Notes under the pieces: generated by a model
What the model was told of the DNA's origin: nothing
Databases searched by the model: none
What the model saw: the letters and a program-made list of their open reading frames with translations, nothing else
Assembly (NCBI GenBank): GCA_022801735.1
Contig: JAAWSW010000018.1
Span: forward strand, 1 to 21,557
DNA: 21,557 nucleotides
Direction: 5' to 3'
Source of the DNA: Bacilli bacterium
GTDB taxonomy: Bacteria; Bacillota_I; Bacilli_A; RF39; UBA660
Part shown: in pieces, positions 1 through 6,854 of the stretch
How positions within the stretch are numbered: the first letter of the stretch is position 1
Layout: every line of letters begins with the position of its first letter
Translations under genes and position numbers: made by a program

Positions 1-104
1 CTTTGATATTCCGTAGTCTGATCGCATATCAACGGTATATCCAAAATCAAATGCAGGCTTTGATAGCCGCTTTTTTTGGGAGCTTTGAAGAAATTTCTTG
101 TCTT
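1..104 (-). pseudogene. Fragment of RelA/SpoT-type (p)ppGpp synthetase
   Basis: Read leftward, an open frame through the window edge encodes KTRNFFKAPKKSGYQSLHLI followed by LDIPLICDQTTEYQ. This matches the synthetase-domain signature of small alarmone synthetases (RelQ/YjbM, RelP/YwaC), in which an aromatic-x-K-x-P-K-x-x-GYxSLHL stretch precedes an (I/V)P(V/L) strand. In intact enzymes this motif follows about 100 residues of the same protein. Here the upstream DNA is instead the 3' end of the LCP gene in another frame, so the 5' part of the synthetase gene is missing. G+C of bases 1-100 is 38 of 100, higher than the flanking genes. It may be a degraded or transferred remnant, or a chimeric join near a contig end. 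The domain match is from memory of the family; a second frame is also open over this short stretch. Confidence 0.6.
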
Positions 105-105
105 T

Positions 106-2079
106 TTAATTTTGTGGTTGATCAGTATCACCTGGTGTTCCTGGTAGTGGATCTGGTTCAGGTTCTTTAACATCTGTATCTGTTTTATCATCTTCTTTAT
201 CATTTTTATCATCGTCATTAGTTGTAGGTTTATTTGGCTTTTGTGTGTTTACAGTTGAGCCAGATAATGTTACTGTAATACTTTTTACATCTTCAACATT
301 AGCGCCTGCTGGAACACTTTGTGATATAACATTACCTGTTCCACTACCCTTTACATTTACCTTAATACCATTAGAGCCACAGAATGAATTAACATAGCTT
401 AAACTTTTGCCTATAAAGCTTGGTAAAAGTGTTAATGAATCTCCAGAAGTTTCGTTTTTACCAATAATAATTTCTTCATATGGATTATTAATGTTGAAAC
501 TGAATTTCTTTGGATGTTTAACTGTTTTTTCACCTAAATTTTCTTTCATAGCATTTGATACGGCTTTTATACTGCTATCATATAGAACATAATTATATAG
601 TGATAAATTTGTTCCACCATAATCAATGATTCTAGCATCATGACCATTTAAATATAATCGTTGCATTCCTAATAAGTCGGCCATATCTCCACCTTTATTT
701 TTAGTAGAAATATCTTTAAATACATTATATAATGATAAAATTTGTGCTGTACTCATGTTAGTATTCATATTATTACTAATTGTATCTAATAGTTTTTGTA
801 CTGTATTTAAATTATTAACTGATTTAAATTTATTTAATAAAGCCATTACTACTTCTTGTTGGTGTTGACCTCTAATGAAATCATTACTAGTATAACTAGT
901 CCATTTTGATGAACACATGCTTGGATTTGGATGTCTATTACGTGAAAATGCTAGTGCTTGTTCACCATTTAAGGTTTGTTTTCCTTGCTCAATATATACT
1001 GTATTTTTACCCCACTGGCGGTTACTATTTTGCTCACATAAATTATATGGAACATCAATATCTACACCACCTAATGTATCAACTAATTGAACGACTCCTT
1101 TAAAGTTTATTTTTACATAGTAGTCAATATCTATATCTAAGAAGTTTTCAATAGTTTTTTGCATGCATTCCTCACCTTTCCATGCAGCGTGAGTTATTTT
1201 ATTTTTTCTTTGATTTGGGAAACATGCAATTGGTACATATGAATCACGTGGAATACTTAGTATTGTTGTAGTTAAATTTTTAGGATTAAATGTAATAACC
1301 ATTAATGAATCTCCATTAAATGAACTATTACCTATTCCTTCTGATTCTGAATCCACTCCCATTAATAGAACTGTAAATGGTTCTGTTATTGGCTTGGTAT
1401 TATTTGTATCTTGTTTTTCTTTTTTTACTTTTTTTGTTTGAGTATAAATAACTTTGGTTGTAGTTGATAAATCTTCATACCCTTCCATACTTCCAAACAT
1501 AATAGTATAATTTGTTGGTAGGAAAATATAATTAATATCCCCTGCTTTTAAAGCATCTATCATAGAAATATAACTATCATAGTTTTCAGTTTTATTATTT
1601 AAACTCTTTTTATTTATTACTTCTTTTGGAATTATTGATCCTTCAATACTAGTTTCATCTGCTAATACACCTAATTTATCATCGTCTATATCATCTAAAG
1701 ATTCTGCTTTATTTGTTTTAAGAGTAATTAAACTGGCAGAATGTGTAGTATATTCATCATTATGACTAACCTTTTTGATTGTCCCATATACTGTGCCTAT
1801 CATGTAACTTGCAAATATTTCTGTTCCTGCAAAAATTAACATAATAATTAGTACTATGGCTAATTTTGCTTTTTTATATTTATTTAAAAATCTTATACCT
1901 AATAATAATAAAACAATAAATATAATTACTAGTACTATTGAAACTATAATTCTAAGTATGTTTTCGATACCTGTTAATAAGGATAAACTATATAACAAAT
2001 ATCCAGTTCCACCAAGTAATATTAGTGTTATTATTAAAGCGATTGTAAACGCTAATTTATGTCTTGTTAATTTTTTCAT
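106..2079 (-). CDS. LytR-CpsA-Psr (LCP) cell-wall ligase with C-terminal PASTA domain
   Basis: The 657-residue protein has three predicted membrane helices (about 8-34, 40-62, 71-95), an extracytoplasmic accessory region (about 100-232), an LCP domain (about 233-420), a PASTA-like domain (about 549-608) and an acidic Pro/Asp/Thr-rich tail. LCP hallmarks are FTVLLMGVDS at 235, GDSLMVITF at 256, IPRDSY with Arg278 and Asp279, LVDTLGGVDIDVP at 332, ALAFSRNRH at 375 and DFIRGQHQQEV at 400. LCP enzymes transfer lipid-linked polymers such as teichoic acids or capsule to peptidoglycan; PASTA domains bind peptidoglycan or muropeptides. Three helices plus an accessory domain recall pneumococcal Cps2A. 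The start is supported by GGGGAGG just upstream and a promoter at 2112-2140. No terminator follows the stop before the foreign-looking fragment at 1-104. Confidence 0.9.
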   Translation of the reverse strand: MKKLTRHKLAFTIALIITLILLGGTGYLLYSLSLLTGIENILRIIVSIVLVIIFIVLLLLGIRFLNKYKKAKLAIVLIIMLIFAGTEIFASYMIGTVYGTIKKVSHNDEYTTHSASLITLKTNKAESLDDIDDDKLGVLADETSIEGSIIPKEVINKKSLNNKTENYDSYISMIDALKAGDINYIFLPTNYTIMFGSMEGYEDLSTTTKVIYTQTKKVKKEKQDTNNTKPITEPFTVLLMGVDSESEGIGNSSFNGDSLMVITFNPKNLTTTILSIPRDSYVPIACFPNQRKNKITHAAWKGEECMQKTIENFLDIDIDYYVKINFKGVVQLVDTLGGVDIDVPYNLCEQNSNRQWGKNTVYIEQGKQTLNGEQALAFSRNRHPNPSMCSSKWTSYTSNDFIRGQHQQEVVMALLNKFKSVNNLNTVQKLLDTISNNMNTNMSTAQILSLYNVFKDISTKNKGGDMADLLGMQRLYLNGHDARIIDYGGTNLSLYNYVLYDSSIKAVSNAMKENLGEKTVKHPKKFSFNINNPYEEIIIGKNETSGDSLTLLPSFIGKSLSYVNSFCGSNGIKVNVKGSGTGNVISQSVPAGANVEDVKSITVTLSGSTVNTQKPNKPTTNDDDKNDKEDDKTDTDVKEPEPDPLPGTPGDTDQPQN

Positions 2080-2111
2080 TGGATTTCCTCCCCTTATTAC
2101 TGTACTAAATA

Positions 2112-2140
2112 ATTATAAACTAATTTCGACAATTTAACAA
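2112..2140 (-). promoter_or_regulatory. SigA-type promoter of the LCP gene
   Basis: On the minus strand TTGTTA (2140-2135) and TATAAT (2117-2112) are separated by exactly 17 bases, about 32 bases upstream of the LCP start codon. Confidence 0.7.
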
Positions 2141-2244
2141 GTATCTCGACAAAAGATATTTAATTTTTATGAGACAATTTTTAAATGACTTTTTATTCAA
2201 CTTTTTTATTTTATAAAATATAATAAATATAGATACTATTATAA

Positions 2245-2273
2245 TTGACATATTTTGATTTTTATATTACAAT
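2245..2273 (+). promoter_or_regulatory. SigA-type promoter of tRNA-Cys
   Basis: TTGACA (2245-2250) and TACAAT (2268-2273) are separated by 17 bases, about 20 bases before the mature tRNA 5' end. Both boxes are near consensus. Confidence 0.75.
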
Positions 2274-2293
2274 TATATTGCATTAGTTTTTAT

Positions 2294-2367
2294 GGGTCTA
2301 TAGCCAAGTGGTAAGGCGTGGGACTGCAACTCCCTGATCGTTGGTTCAAATCCGACTAGGCCCTCCA
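2294..2367 (+). tRNA. tRNA-Cys (anticodon GCA)
   Basis: A cloverleaf can be drawn by hand: acceptor GGGTCTA pairs with TAGGCCC (one G-T pair), D stem GCC/GGC, anticodon loop CTGCAAC giving GCA, T stem GTTGG/CCGAC with loop TTCAAAT, discriminator T and an encoded CCA ending at 2367. The first anticodon-stem pair (27-43) appears to be a T-T mismatch above four good pairs. It is a single tRNA with its own promoter and a terminator 14 bases downstream. Confidence 0.95.
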
Positions 2368-2380
2368 ATTTTGTATATTA

Positions 2381-2411
2381 AAAACAGTCTTTAATTTGGA
2401 CTGTTTTTTTT
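2381..2411 (+). terminator. Terminator after tRNA-Cys, probably bidirectional
   Basis: AAAACAGTC (2381-2389) pairs perfectly with GACTGTTTT (2399-2407) and is followed by more T residues. The A run on the other arm gives a T-run on the minus strand, so it can also end the holin transcript coming the other way. Confidence 0.85.
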
Positions 2412-2440
2412 GCATAGAACTGGAAATCCTCGTGTCTGTA

Positions 2441-2695
2441 TTATTCTTCTTTTTGAGTTTGTTTAACTACTTGATTGGTTAGTACTGTAGCGCCAGCAAC
2501 AAGTATTCCCTGTATTATATTATCTACTATGGTGTTGCCTCCCATAAGTATTGAAAATAGCATTCCTAATCCTAATGTAATAAGTGGTATATATTTGTTT
2601 TTTATTAATTCAGTTCTGGTAATTATATATCCTATTACATAAAGTACTGGTATTAGTATTAATCTACCTTCCATTATATAATCCATAACTTCCAT
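2441..2695 (-). CDS. Small phage-type holin family protein
   Basis: This 84-residue protein has three hydrophobic segments (about 11-26, 36-53, 58-76) and a lysine/glutamine-rich C-terminus (VVKQTQKEE). The layout and the motifs LILIPVLYVIGYIITRT and GILVAGATVLTNQVVKQT resemble the Phage_holin_5_2 group of holins from memory. Holins permeabilise the membrane to release endolysin, but no endolysin or other phage gene is adjacent, so this is an orphan, perhaps domesticated or a prophage remnant beside a tRNA gene. AGGAGG lies a few bases upstream of the ATG, and a TATAAT-like -10 is present without a clear -35. Confidence 0.7.
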   Translation of the reverse strand: MEVMDYIMEGRLILIPVLYVIGYIITRTELIKNKYIPLITLGLGMLFSILMGGNTIVDNIIQGILVAGATVLTNQVVKQTQKEE

Positions 2696-2751
2696 TTTTA
2701 CTCCTCCTTTTATTAATTATATTAGTTTGGATTATTATTTATACGACAAAA

Positions 2752-2773
2752 GAAAAAAAGCCTTGTTAGGCTT
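2752..2773 (-). terminator. pheST operon terminator
   Basis: On the minus strand AAGCCT (2773-2768) and AGGCTT (2763-2758) flank a 4-base loop and are followed by a T-run (2757-2752). The pheT stop codon lies inside the first arm. Confidence 0.85.
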
Positions 2774-5144
2774 ATTTATCTCTTAATTTAGCATCCATTT
2801 TTTCTTCAACGTTTTTAATTATATTATTAAATACTTCAGTTACTTCTTCTTCTGTAAGTGTTCTATTTGGATCAGAGAACGTTAATGAATAAGCGATTGA
2901 TTTTTCATCTTCTTTAACGTTTTCTCCAGTATAAACATCAAATACATGAATGTTTGTAAGAAGTCTTCCGCCTGCTCTTTTAATAATATTTTCGATACTT
3001 TCTGACATAGTTTCTTTTTTTACTATGAAGGCCATGTCTTTAATTACTTCTGGATATTTAGATGCTTCTTTAAATTTAATAGGTTTTACTTTTGTCATTA
3101 AAGCGTTAAGTGAAAGTTCTGCTACATATATATCATCTTTTTTTAGTGATGGATGAACTTTTCCGATTACCCCTATTTGTTTTCTATCTAACATAATAGA
3201 AGCACTTATGCCTGGATGAAGGTGTGGTAATGGATTTTTTTCAAAGGTATATCTATTTTTGAAGCCCATATAATCTAAGATGTTTTCGATAATACCTTTT
3301 GTTAAGTAGAAGTCTACTGGTATTTTGGTATTATTCCATTCATTTATAATGTAATTACCTTTCATAAGAATAGCAACTTTACTTTCTTCGTTATAATCTT
3401 TATCATATGTTTTACTGATTTCATAAAGCATAACATCTTTTACTTTTCTTGCTTTATTATAATCATAAACGTTTATTAATGATGGAATTAGAGTTGTTCT
3501 AAGAACAGATTTATCGATACTCATTGGATTTGGTAAAACGGCATTTTCTTTTTCTTCATACTTAAATAGTTTTGCCATATCTGGTGATGTTAATGTGTAC
3601 GTTTTAGTTTCGTTAAGACCTAAACTTCTAAGTCTTTTTGAAAGAATTTTTCTATATTTAACGTCACCTTTGTATTCACCTTTTTTTATTGGGCAGGTTG
3701 GAAGCGTTGAAACTAAGTTATGATAACCATATAACCTACCTACTTCTTCAGCAATATCGTTTACATTTTCATCGATATCTAATCTTCTAGTTGGAATTGT
3801 TACTGTAAATAATCCATCAGAATATTCGAATGGAAAATCTAATCTATTAAGTTCAGTTTTTACATCTTCTTCTGAAATGGTAATTCCAAGTAATGAATTA
3901 ATTTCTTCGGCTTTAAATGTTGTTACTTTTGGAGTTTTATCTATTTTGTCGTGTTTAACTATTCCTGTTAATACTTTTGCACCTGCATACTTTTCTAAAA
4001 GATGACATGCTCTTTCAATGGCTTTTTCAGTGTATTCGTAACTTAAACCTTTACCATATCTGATTGATGCTTCACTTCTTAAGTCTAAATGAGCAGCAGT
4101 ATTTCTAATGCTTACACTATCAAAGATTGCGCTTTCAATAAGGATTGTTTTTGTATTTTCGGTTACTTCAGTGTTTTCACCGCCCATTACACCGGCTACA
4201 CATACTGGTTTTTCTCCATCAGTTATAACTATATCTGTTTCTTTTAAAGTTCTTAAGTTTCCATCTAGTGTTACAACTTCTTCGTTTTCTTTGGCGTCTC
4301 TAACTAAAATTTTATCTCCTAGTGTATCTTTATCGAAGAAATGAAGTGGCTGACCATATTCTAGCATTACATAATTTGAAATATCGACAACGTTATTAAT
4401 TGAGCGCATACCATAGGCATTTAATCTTCTTTTAATAAATTCTGGTGACGGTCCTACTTTTACATCTGTAACCATTTTTGCTAAATAGTATGGACATTTT
4501 TCTGTTTCTACTTTTAGACTGAAATGATTATTGATATCGTCTTCTATTTCACTGTAAGGTGCGTCTGGAAGTGTTACTTTTTTATTTAAAATACAAGCAA
4601 TTTCATAGGCAAATCCTATGTGATAATAACAATCGTTATTACGATGTTTATGAATATCTAATTCATATAATGTATCATCTAGTTTTAAGTATTTTAAAGC
4701 TTCCATACCGACTGGGGCATCTTCAGGTAATTCTTCAATTCCTCTATCATATGCTTCCTGTGTTTTTTCTTCTAAACCTAGTTCATAAAGAGCGCATATC
4801 ATACCATTTGATTCTTCGCCTCTGATTTTGCTTTTTTTGATTTCAAAATCCCCTGGAAGAATAGCACCTGGAAGTGCAACTATAACTTTTAGTCCTTTTC
4901 TTACGTTATCAGCACCACAAATTATTTGAGTAGTTTCTTTTCCAATATTTACTTTACAAATATGTAGATGGTCTGAATCTGGATGCATATCACATTCTAC
5001 AACTTCACCAACTACTAGATTATTTATTTTATTGGTAATAACTTTTTCAATATTAATTCCGGCTTTTGTGATTTTTACGGCTAGTTCTTCTAAATCTTCA
5101 TCAGATATATCTATATAATCTTTTACCCATTCTAAACTAATCAT
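2772..5144 (-). CDS. pheT: Phenylalanyl-tRNA synthetase beta subunit
   Basis: At 790 residues this is the usual length for the bacterial beta subunit, which with PheS forms the cytoplasmic alpha2-beta2 enzyme that charges tRNA-Phe. The N-terminal tRNA-binding (EMAP/OB) domain is clear at about 40-150 (NLVVGEVVECDMHPDSDHL, ICGADNV), followed by B3/B4 editing, B5 and catalytic-like modules. The C-terminal anticodon-binding FDX-ACB domain ends the protein (KYPEVIKDMAF, GGRLLTNIHVFDVYTG, FSDPNRTLTEEEV). Its ATG overlaps the pheS stop by one base (TAATG), and AGGAGG inside the end of pheS serves it, so the two are translationally coupled. Control is by the T-box upstream of pheS. Confidence 0.98.
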   Translation of the reverse strand: MISLEWVKDYIDISDEDLEELAVKITKAGINIEKVITNKINNLVVGEVVECDMHPDSDHLHICKVNIGKETTQIICGADNVRKGLKVIVALPGAILPGDFEIKKSKIRGEESNGMICALYELGLEEKTQEAYDRGIEELPEDAPVGMEALKYLKLDDTLYELDIHKHRNNDCYYHIGFAYEIACILNKKVTLPDAPYSEIEDDINNHFSLKVETEKCPYYLAKMVTDVKVGPSPEFIKRRLNAYGMRSINNVVDISNYVMLEYGQPLHFFDKDTLGDKILVRDAKENEEVVTLDGNLRTLKETDIVITDGEKPVCVAGVMGGENTEVTENTKTILIESAIFDSVSIRNTAAHLDLRSEASIRYGKGLSYEYTEKAIERACHLLEKYAGAKVLTGIVKHDKIDKTPKVTTFKAEEINSLLGITISEEDVKTELNRLDFPFEYSDGLFTVTIPTRRLDIDENVNDIAEEVGRLYGYHNLVSTLPTCPIKKGEYKGDVKYRKILSKRLRSLGLNETKTYTLTSPDMAKLFKYEEKENAVLPNPMSIDKSVLRTTLIPSLINVYDYNKARKVKDVMLYEISKTYDKDYNEESKVAILMKGNYIINEWNNTKIPVDFYLTKGIIENILDYMGFKNRYTFEKNPLPHLHPGISASIMLDRKQIGVIGKVHPSLKKDDIYVAELSLNALMTKVKPIKFKEASKYPEVIKDMAFIVKKETMSESIENIIKRAGGRLLTNIHVFDVYTGENVKEDEKSIAYSLTFSDPNRTLTEEEVTEVFNNIIKNVEEKMDAKLRDK

Positions 5145-6178
5145 TATTCGGCCTCCTTTCTATCGAAATTTTTGGTTTCTCTTATATCTGTCATATAAAA
5201 GGCTCTTAAATCATCTATTCCATATTTAAGCATGGCTAATCTTTCTGCCCCAAATCCAAAAGCAAATCCTTGCCACTCTTTTGGGTCATATCCACAGTTT
5301 TTAAGTACGTTTGGATGAACCATACCTGCTCCTGATACTGTTATCCAACCTGTGTTTTTACAAATATTACATCCTTTTCCTTTACAACTATGGCAACTAA
5401 TATCAGTTTCTACTGATGGCTCTGTAAATGGATAATATGATGGTCTAAATCTTGTCTTACAGTCTTCTCCAAATAGATGTTTAGCGATAACATCGAATGT
5501 TCCTTTTAAATCTGATAGACTTACATTTTTATCAATTAACAATCCTTCTATTTGCATGAATTGATGTGAATGTGTTGCGTCATCATCGTCTCTTCTATAT
5601 GTTTTACCTGGGCAAATCATTCTAATTGGTTTTTCGCCTTTTCCTTCTAACATAGTTCTTACTTGAACTGGTGATGTTTGGCTTCTTAAAAGTAATTCTT
5701 CACCTTGAATATAGAAGGTGTCCTGCGCATCTCTGGCTGGGTGCCCTTTTGGTAAATTTAGCATTTCAAAATTATATTCGTCTTTTTCGATTTCAGGACC
5801 ATCTACAACATCATAACCCATTGACATTAATAGTTCTTCTACTTCTTCAACTATTTTTTCTATAATGTTTGGGGCTCCCATAGGTATTTTTGTTGCAGGC
5901 AAACTAATATCAATACTTTCTTCTTCTAGTTTTTTATTTAATATTTCAGTTTCTATTTCTACTTTTTTAGTATCTAGTAAATTATTTGCTTCTGTTTTTA
6001 ATTTATTTAGGTTTGCTCCAAAGTTTTTCTTTTCTTCGTTAGGTAAATCCTTTATTTGTGAAGATAGTTCTGTTATTCTTCCTTTTTTACCTAAATATTT
6101 TGTTTTGATTTCATTTAAGTCATGTTCTTTTTTTATAGTTTGTAAGTCATTTTTTAATTGTTCTAAAATATTTTCCAT
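5144..6178 (-). CDS. pheS: Phenylalanyl-tRNA synthetase alpha subunit
   Basis: The 344-residue catalytic subunit has an N-terminal coiled coil (about 1-85) and a class II synthetase core: HPARDAQDTFYI, LLRSQTSPVQVRTM (motif 2 region), GKTYRRDDDDATHSHQFMQIEGL, FTEPSVETDISC and the motif 3 stretch GFAFGFGAERLAMLKYGI. A CxxC-x-GC-x-x-C cluster (CHSCKGKGCNICKNTGW) sits before motif 3; a similar Cys-rich insert occurs in some Firmicutes PheS. The start is fixed by AAGGAGG seven bases upstream and by the preceding T-box terminator. It is the first gene of the pheST operon. Confidence 0.98.
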   Translation of the reverse strand: MENILEQLKNDLQTIKKEHDLNEIKTKYLGKKGRITELSSQIKDLPNEEKKNFGANLNKLKTEANNLLDTKKVEIETEILNKKLEEESIDISLPATKIPMGAPNIIEKIVEEVEELLMSMGYDVVDGPEIEKDEYNFEMLNLPKGHPARDAQDTFYIQGEELLLRSQTSPVQVRTMLEGKGEKPIRMICPGKTYRRDDDDATHSHQFMQIEGLLIDKNVSLSDLKGTFDVIAKHLFGEDCKTRFRPSYYPFTEPSVETDISCHSCKGKGCNICKNTGWITVSGAGMVHPNVLKNCGYDPKEWQGFAFGFGAERLAMLKYGIDDLRAFYMTDIRETKNFDRKEAE

Positions 6179-6195
6179 TTATATCCCTCCTTAAT

Positions 6196-6421
6196 TAAAA
6201 AAATCACATCCTAGTATAAGGACGTGATTTACGTGGTACCACCTTAATTTGTAAGTTATACTTACCTTGAAAACTATAACGCGTTACCGGTATATCTTTG
6301 CATATACAGCTACCAAAGTGAATTCTTAAAAGATTATTTGTTAGTTCCCACCTATTCTAACTCTCTTTGAAATAATTACTTTTAATACTACTCTTTGGTC
6401 ATGGCTTTTAAATGACTAAAA
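6196..6421 (-). promoter_or_regulatory. T-box leader, phenylalanine-specific, upstream of pheS
   Basis: Read leftward, the leader contains a stem I region with AGAG/GGTGGGAAC elements, a specifier triplet TTC (Phe, 6322-6320) in the context GAATTC-ACTTTGG, and the T-box sequence AAGGTGGTACCACG (6245-6232) with the UGGN bulge that pairs with the uncharged tRNA acceptor end. An intrinsic terminator follows: AAATCACGTCC (6230-6220) pairs with GGATGTGATTT, then a T-run. Uncharged tRNA-Phe is expected to favour the antiterminator and let pheST be transcribed. Specifier and target operon agree, which makes the call firm. Confidence 0.95.
6197..6230 (-). terminator. T-box attenuator terminator
   Basis: An 11-base-pair stem with one G-T pair and an 8-base loop, followed by seven T residues, lies directly before the pheS ribosome binding site. 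It competes with the antiterminator formed by the T-box motif. Confidence 0.9.
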
Positions 6422-6423
6422 CA

Positions 6424-6451
6424 ATTATAACACATTTATTTTATTTTTCAA
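6424..6451 (-). promoter_or_regulatory. Promoter of the T-box-pheST transcript
   Basis: TATAAT (6429-6424) is preceded by TTGAAA (6451-6446) with a 16-base spacer on the minus strand, just upstream of the T-box leader. Confidence 0.7.
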
Positions 6452-6498
6452 GATGTTTTTTATTTGTACAAATTTATTGTTTAAAATGTAGTATTAGA

Positions 6499-6528
6499 TT
6501 GATTTATGTATTTAACTTGTTGTATAAC
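6499..6528 (+). promoter_or_regulatory. Candidate promoter of the small hydrophobic peptide gene
   Basis: TTGATT (6499-6504) and TATAAC (6523-6528) are 18 bases apart. Transcription would start near 6535 and give a leader of about 60 bases. Other TATA-like boxes overlap in the following AT repeat, so the exact start is uncertain. Confidence 0.5.
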
Positions 6529-6560
6529 ATATATATATAGGAACTTCAATAGTTGGGTGG

Positions 6561-6591
6561 TTACCTTCAATCTAACAAAGACTGGAGGTGA
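6561..6591 (+). promoter_or_regulatory. Hairpin masking the ribosome binding site of the small peptide
   Basis: TTACCTTCAATCT (6561-6573) folds onto AGACTGGAGGTGA (6579-6591) around a 5-base AACAA loop. Twelve of thirteen positions pair (two G-T pairs, one A-C mismatch), which buries the GGAGGTGA Shine-Dalgarno five bases before the ATG. Such masking is typical of type I toxin mRNAs. The left arm can alternatively pair with 6726-6731 in the 3' region. Confidence 0.75.
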
Positions 6592-6595
6592 TAAA

Positions 6596-6679
6596 ATGAA
6601 CAAGAAAGACTTTTTAATCTTATCTTTAGTAATTCTTATTTTCCTACTAGTATTACTACTATTTATAGTTTTAATATAA
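6596..6679 (+). CDS. 27-residue hydrophobic peptide, candidate type I toxin
   Basis: The frame encodes MNKKDF followed by an unbroken run of about 21 Leu, Ile, Val, Phe and Ser residues, which is one membrane-spanning helix with a positively charged start. A strong GGAGGTGATA ribosome binding site lies upstream, inside a stable hairpin. Length, composition, masked translation start and a convergent antisense transcript match the general plan of type I toxins (Fst/Ldr, TxpA/BsrG classes), which damage membranes when the antisense RNA is lost. The sequence does not match a family I can name, and it lacks the charged C-terminal tail of Fst. It could instead be a small membrane-protein partner or regulator. 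Confidence 0.65.
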   Translation: MNKKDFLILSLVILIFLLVLLLFIVLI

Positions 6680-6716
6680 AAAGAAAATCACCTAACTCAG
6701 CAATGATTTAGGTGAT
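6677..6716 (-). terminator. Terminator of the candidate antisense RNA
   Basis: ATCACCTAA (6687-6695) pairs perfectly with TTAGGTGAT (6708-6716), with three more inner pairs and a tight loop. On the minus strand the hairpin is followed by TTTTCTTTTT. The plus strand has no T-run after it, so it points leftward only. Confidence 0.75.
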
Positions 6717-6727
6717 ACCAATCACAG

Positions 6728-6766
6728 GTAACACTCAACATGGCATATTGAATGTTACTTTTTTAT
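6728..6766 (+). terminator. Terminator of the small peptide mRNA
   Basis: GTAACACTCAA (6728-6738) pairs with TTGAATGTTAC (6748-6758), 10 of 11 positions, followed by TTTTTT. The left arm also pairs with the 5' leader at 6552-6566, so the terminator arm doubles as a 5'-3' regulatory element. Confidence 0.8.
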
Positions 6767-6793
6767 TTTATGAGGAATTCCTCTTCTGTATAC

Positions 6794-6799
6794 ATTATA
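6794..6799 (-). promoter_or_regulatory. -10 box of the candidate antisense RNA
   Basis: A perfect TATAAT on the minus strand within the gap between the peptide locus and the next leftward gene. The expected -35 position is only AT-rich, so promoter strength is unclear. Confidence 0.45.
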
Positions 6800-6829
6800 A
6801 CATAAAATTTATAACATAAAATTTTAAAA

Positions 6830-6854
6830 AAATCTAACTTTGATGTTAGACCTT
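6830..6854 (-). terminator. Terminator of the two-gene operon 6855-7683
   Basis: On the minus strand TCTAAC pairs with GTTAGA around a short loop, followed by seven T residues. It sits directly after the stop codon of the downstream gene. Confidence 0.8.

Larger units (their letters stand above)
6677..6787 (-). ncRNA. Candidate antisense RNA (antitoxin) converging on the small peptide mRNA
   Basis: On the minus strand a TATAAT box (6799-6794) with a poor -35 precedes a predicted start near 6787. The RNA would begin close to a 12-base palindrome GAGGAATTCCTC (6772-6783), copy the whole 3' region of the peptide mRNA, and end at an intrinsic terminator whose T-tract lies over the peptide stop codon. 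It would carry TATCACCT, complementary both to the AGGTGATA at the ribosome binding site (6586-6593) and to its direct repeat at 6710-6717. Length would be about 110 bases. This is inferred from sequence only. Confidence 0.5.

Noticed and set aside
407..592. Open frame opposite the LCP gene
   Set aside because: It lies wholly inside a well-supported gene on the other strand and lacks a ribosome binding site. The similar frames at 906-1103, 1856-2137, 2950-3156, 4108-4344, 4559-4825, 5671-5865, 5865-6194, 7460-7729, 12097-12288, 12341-12547, 14551-14793 and 20725-20925 mostly or wholly overlap supported genes and were dropped as shadows.
6561..6591. Second T-box or riboswitch upstream of the small peptide
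   Set aside because: There is no T-box motif or specifier. The hairpin directly masks the ribosome binding site, and the gene encodes only 27 hydrophobic residues, which fits a type I toxin better.
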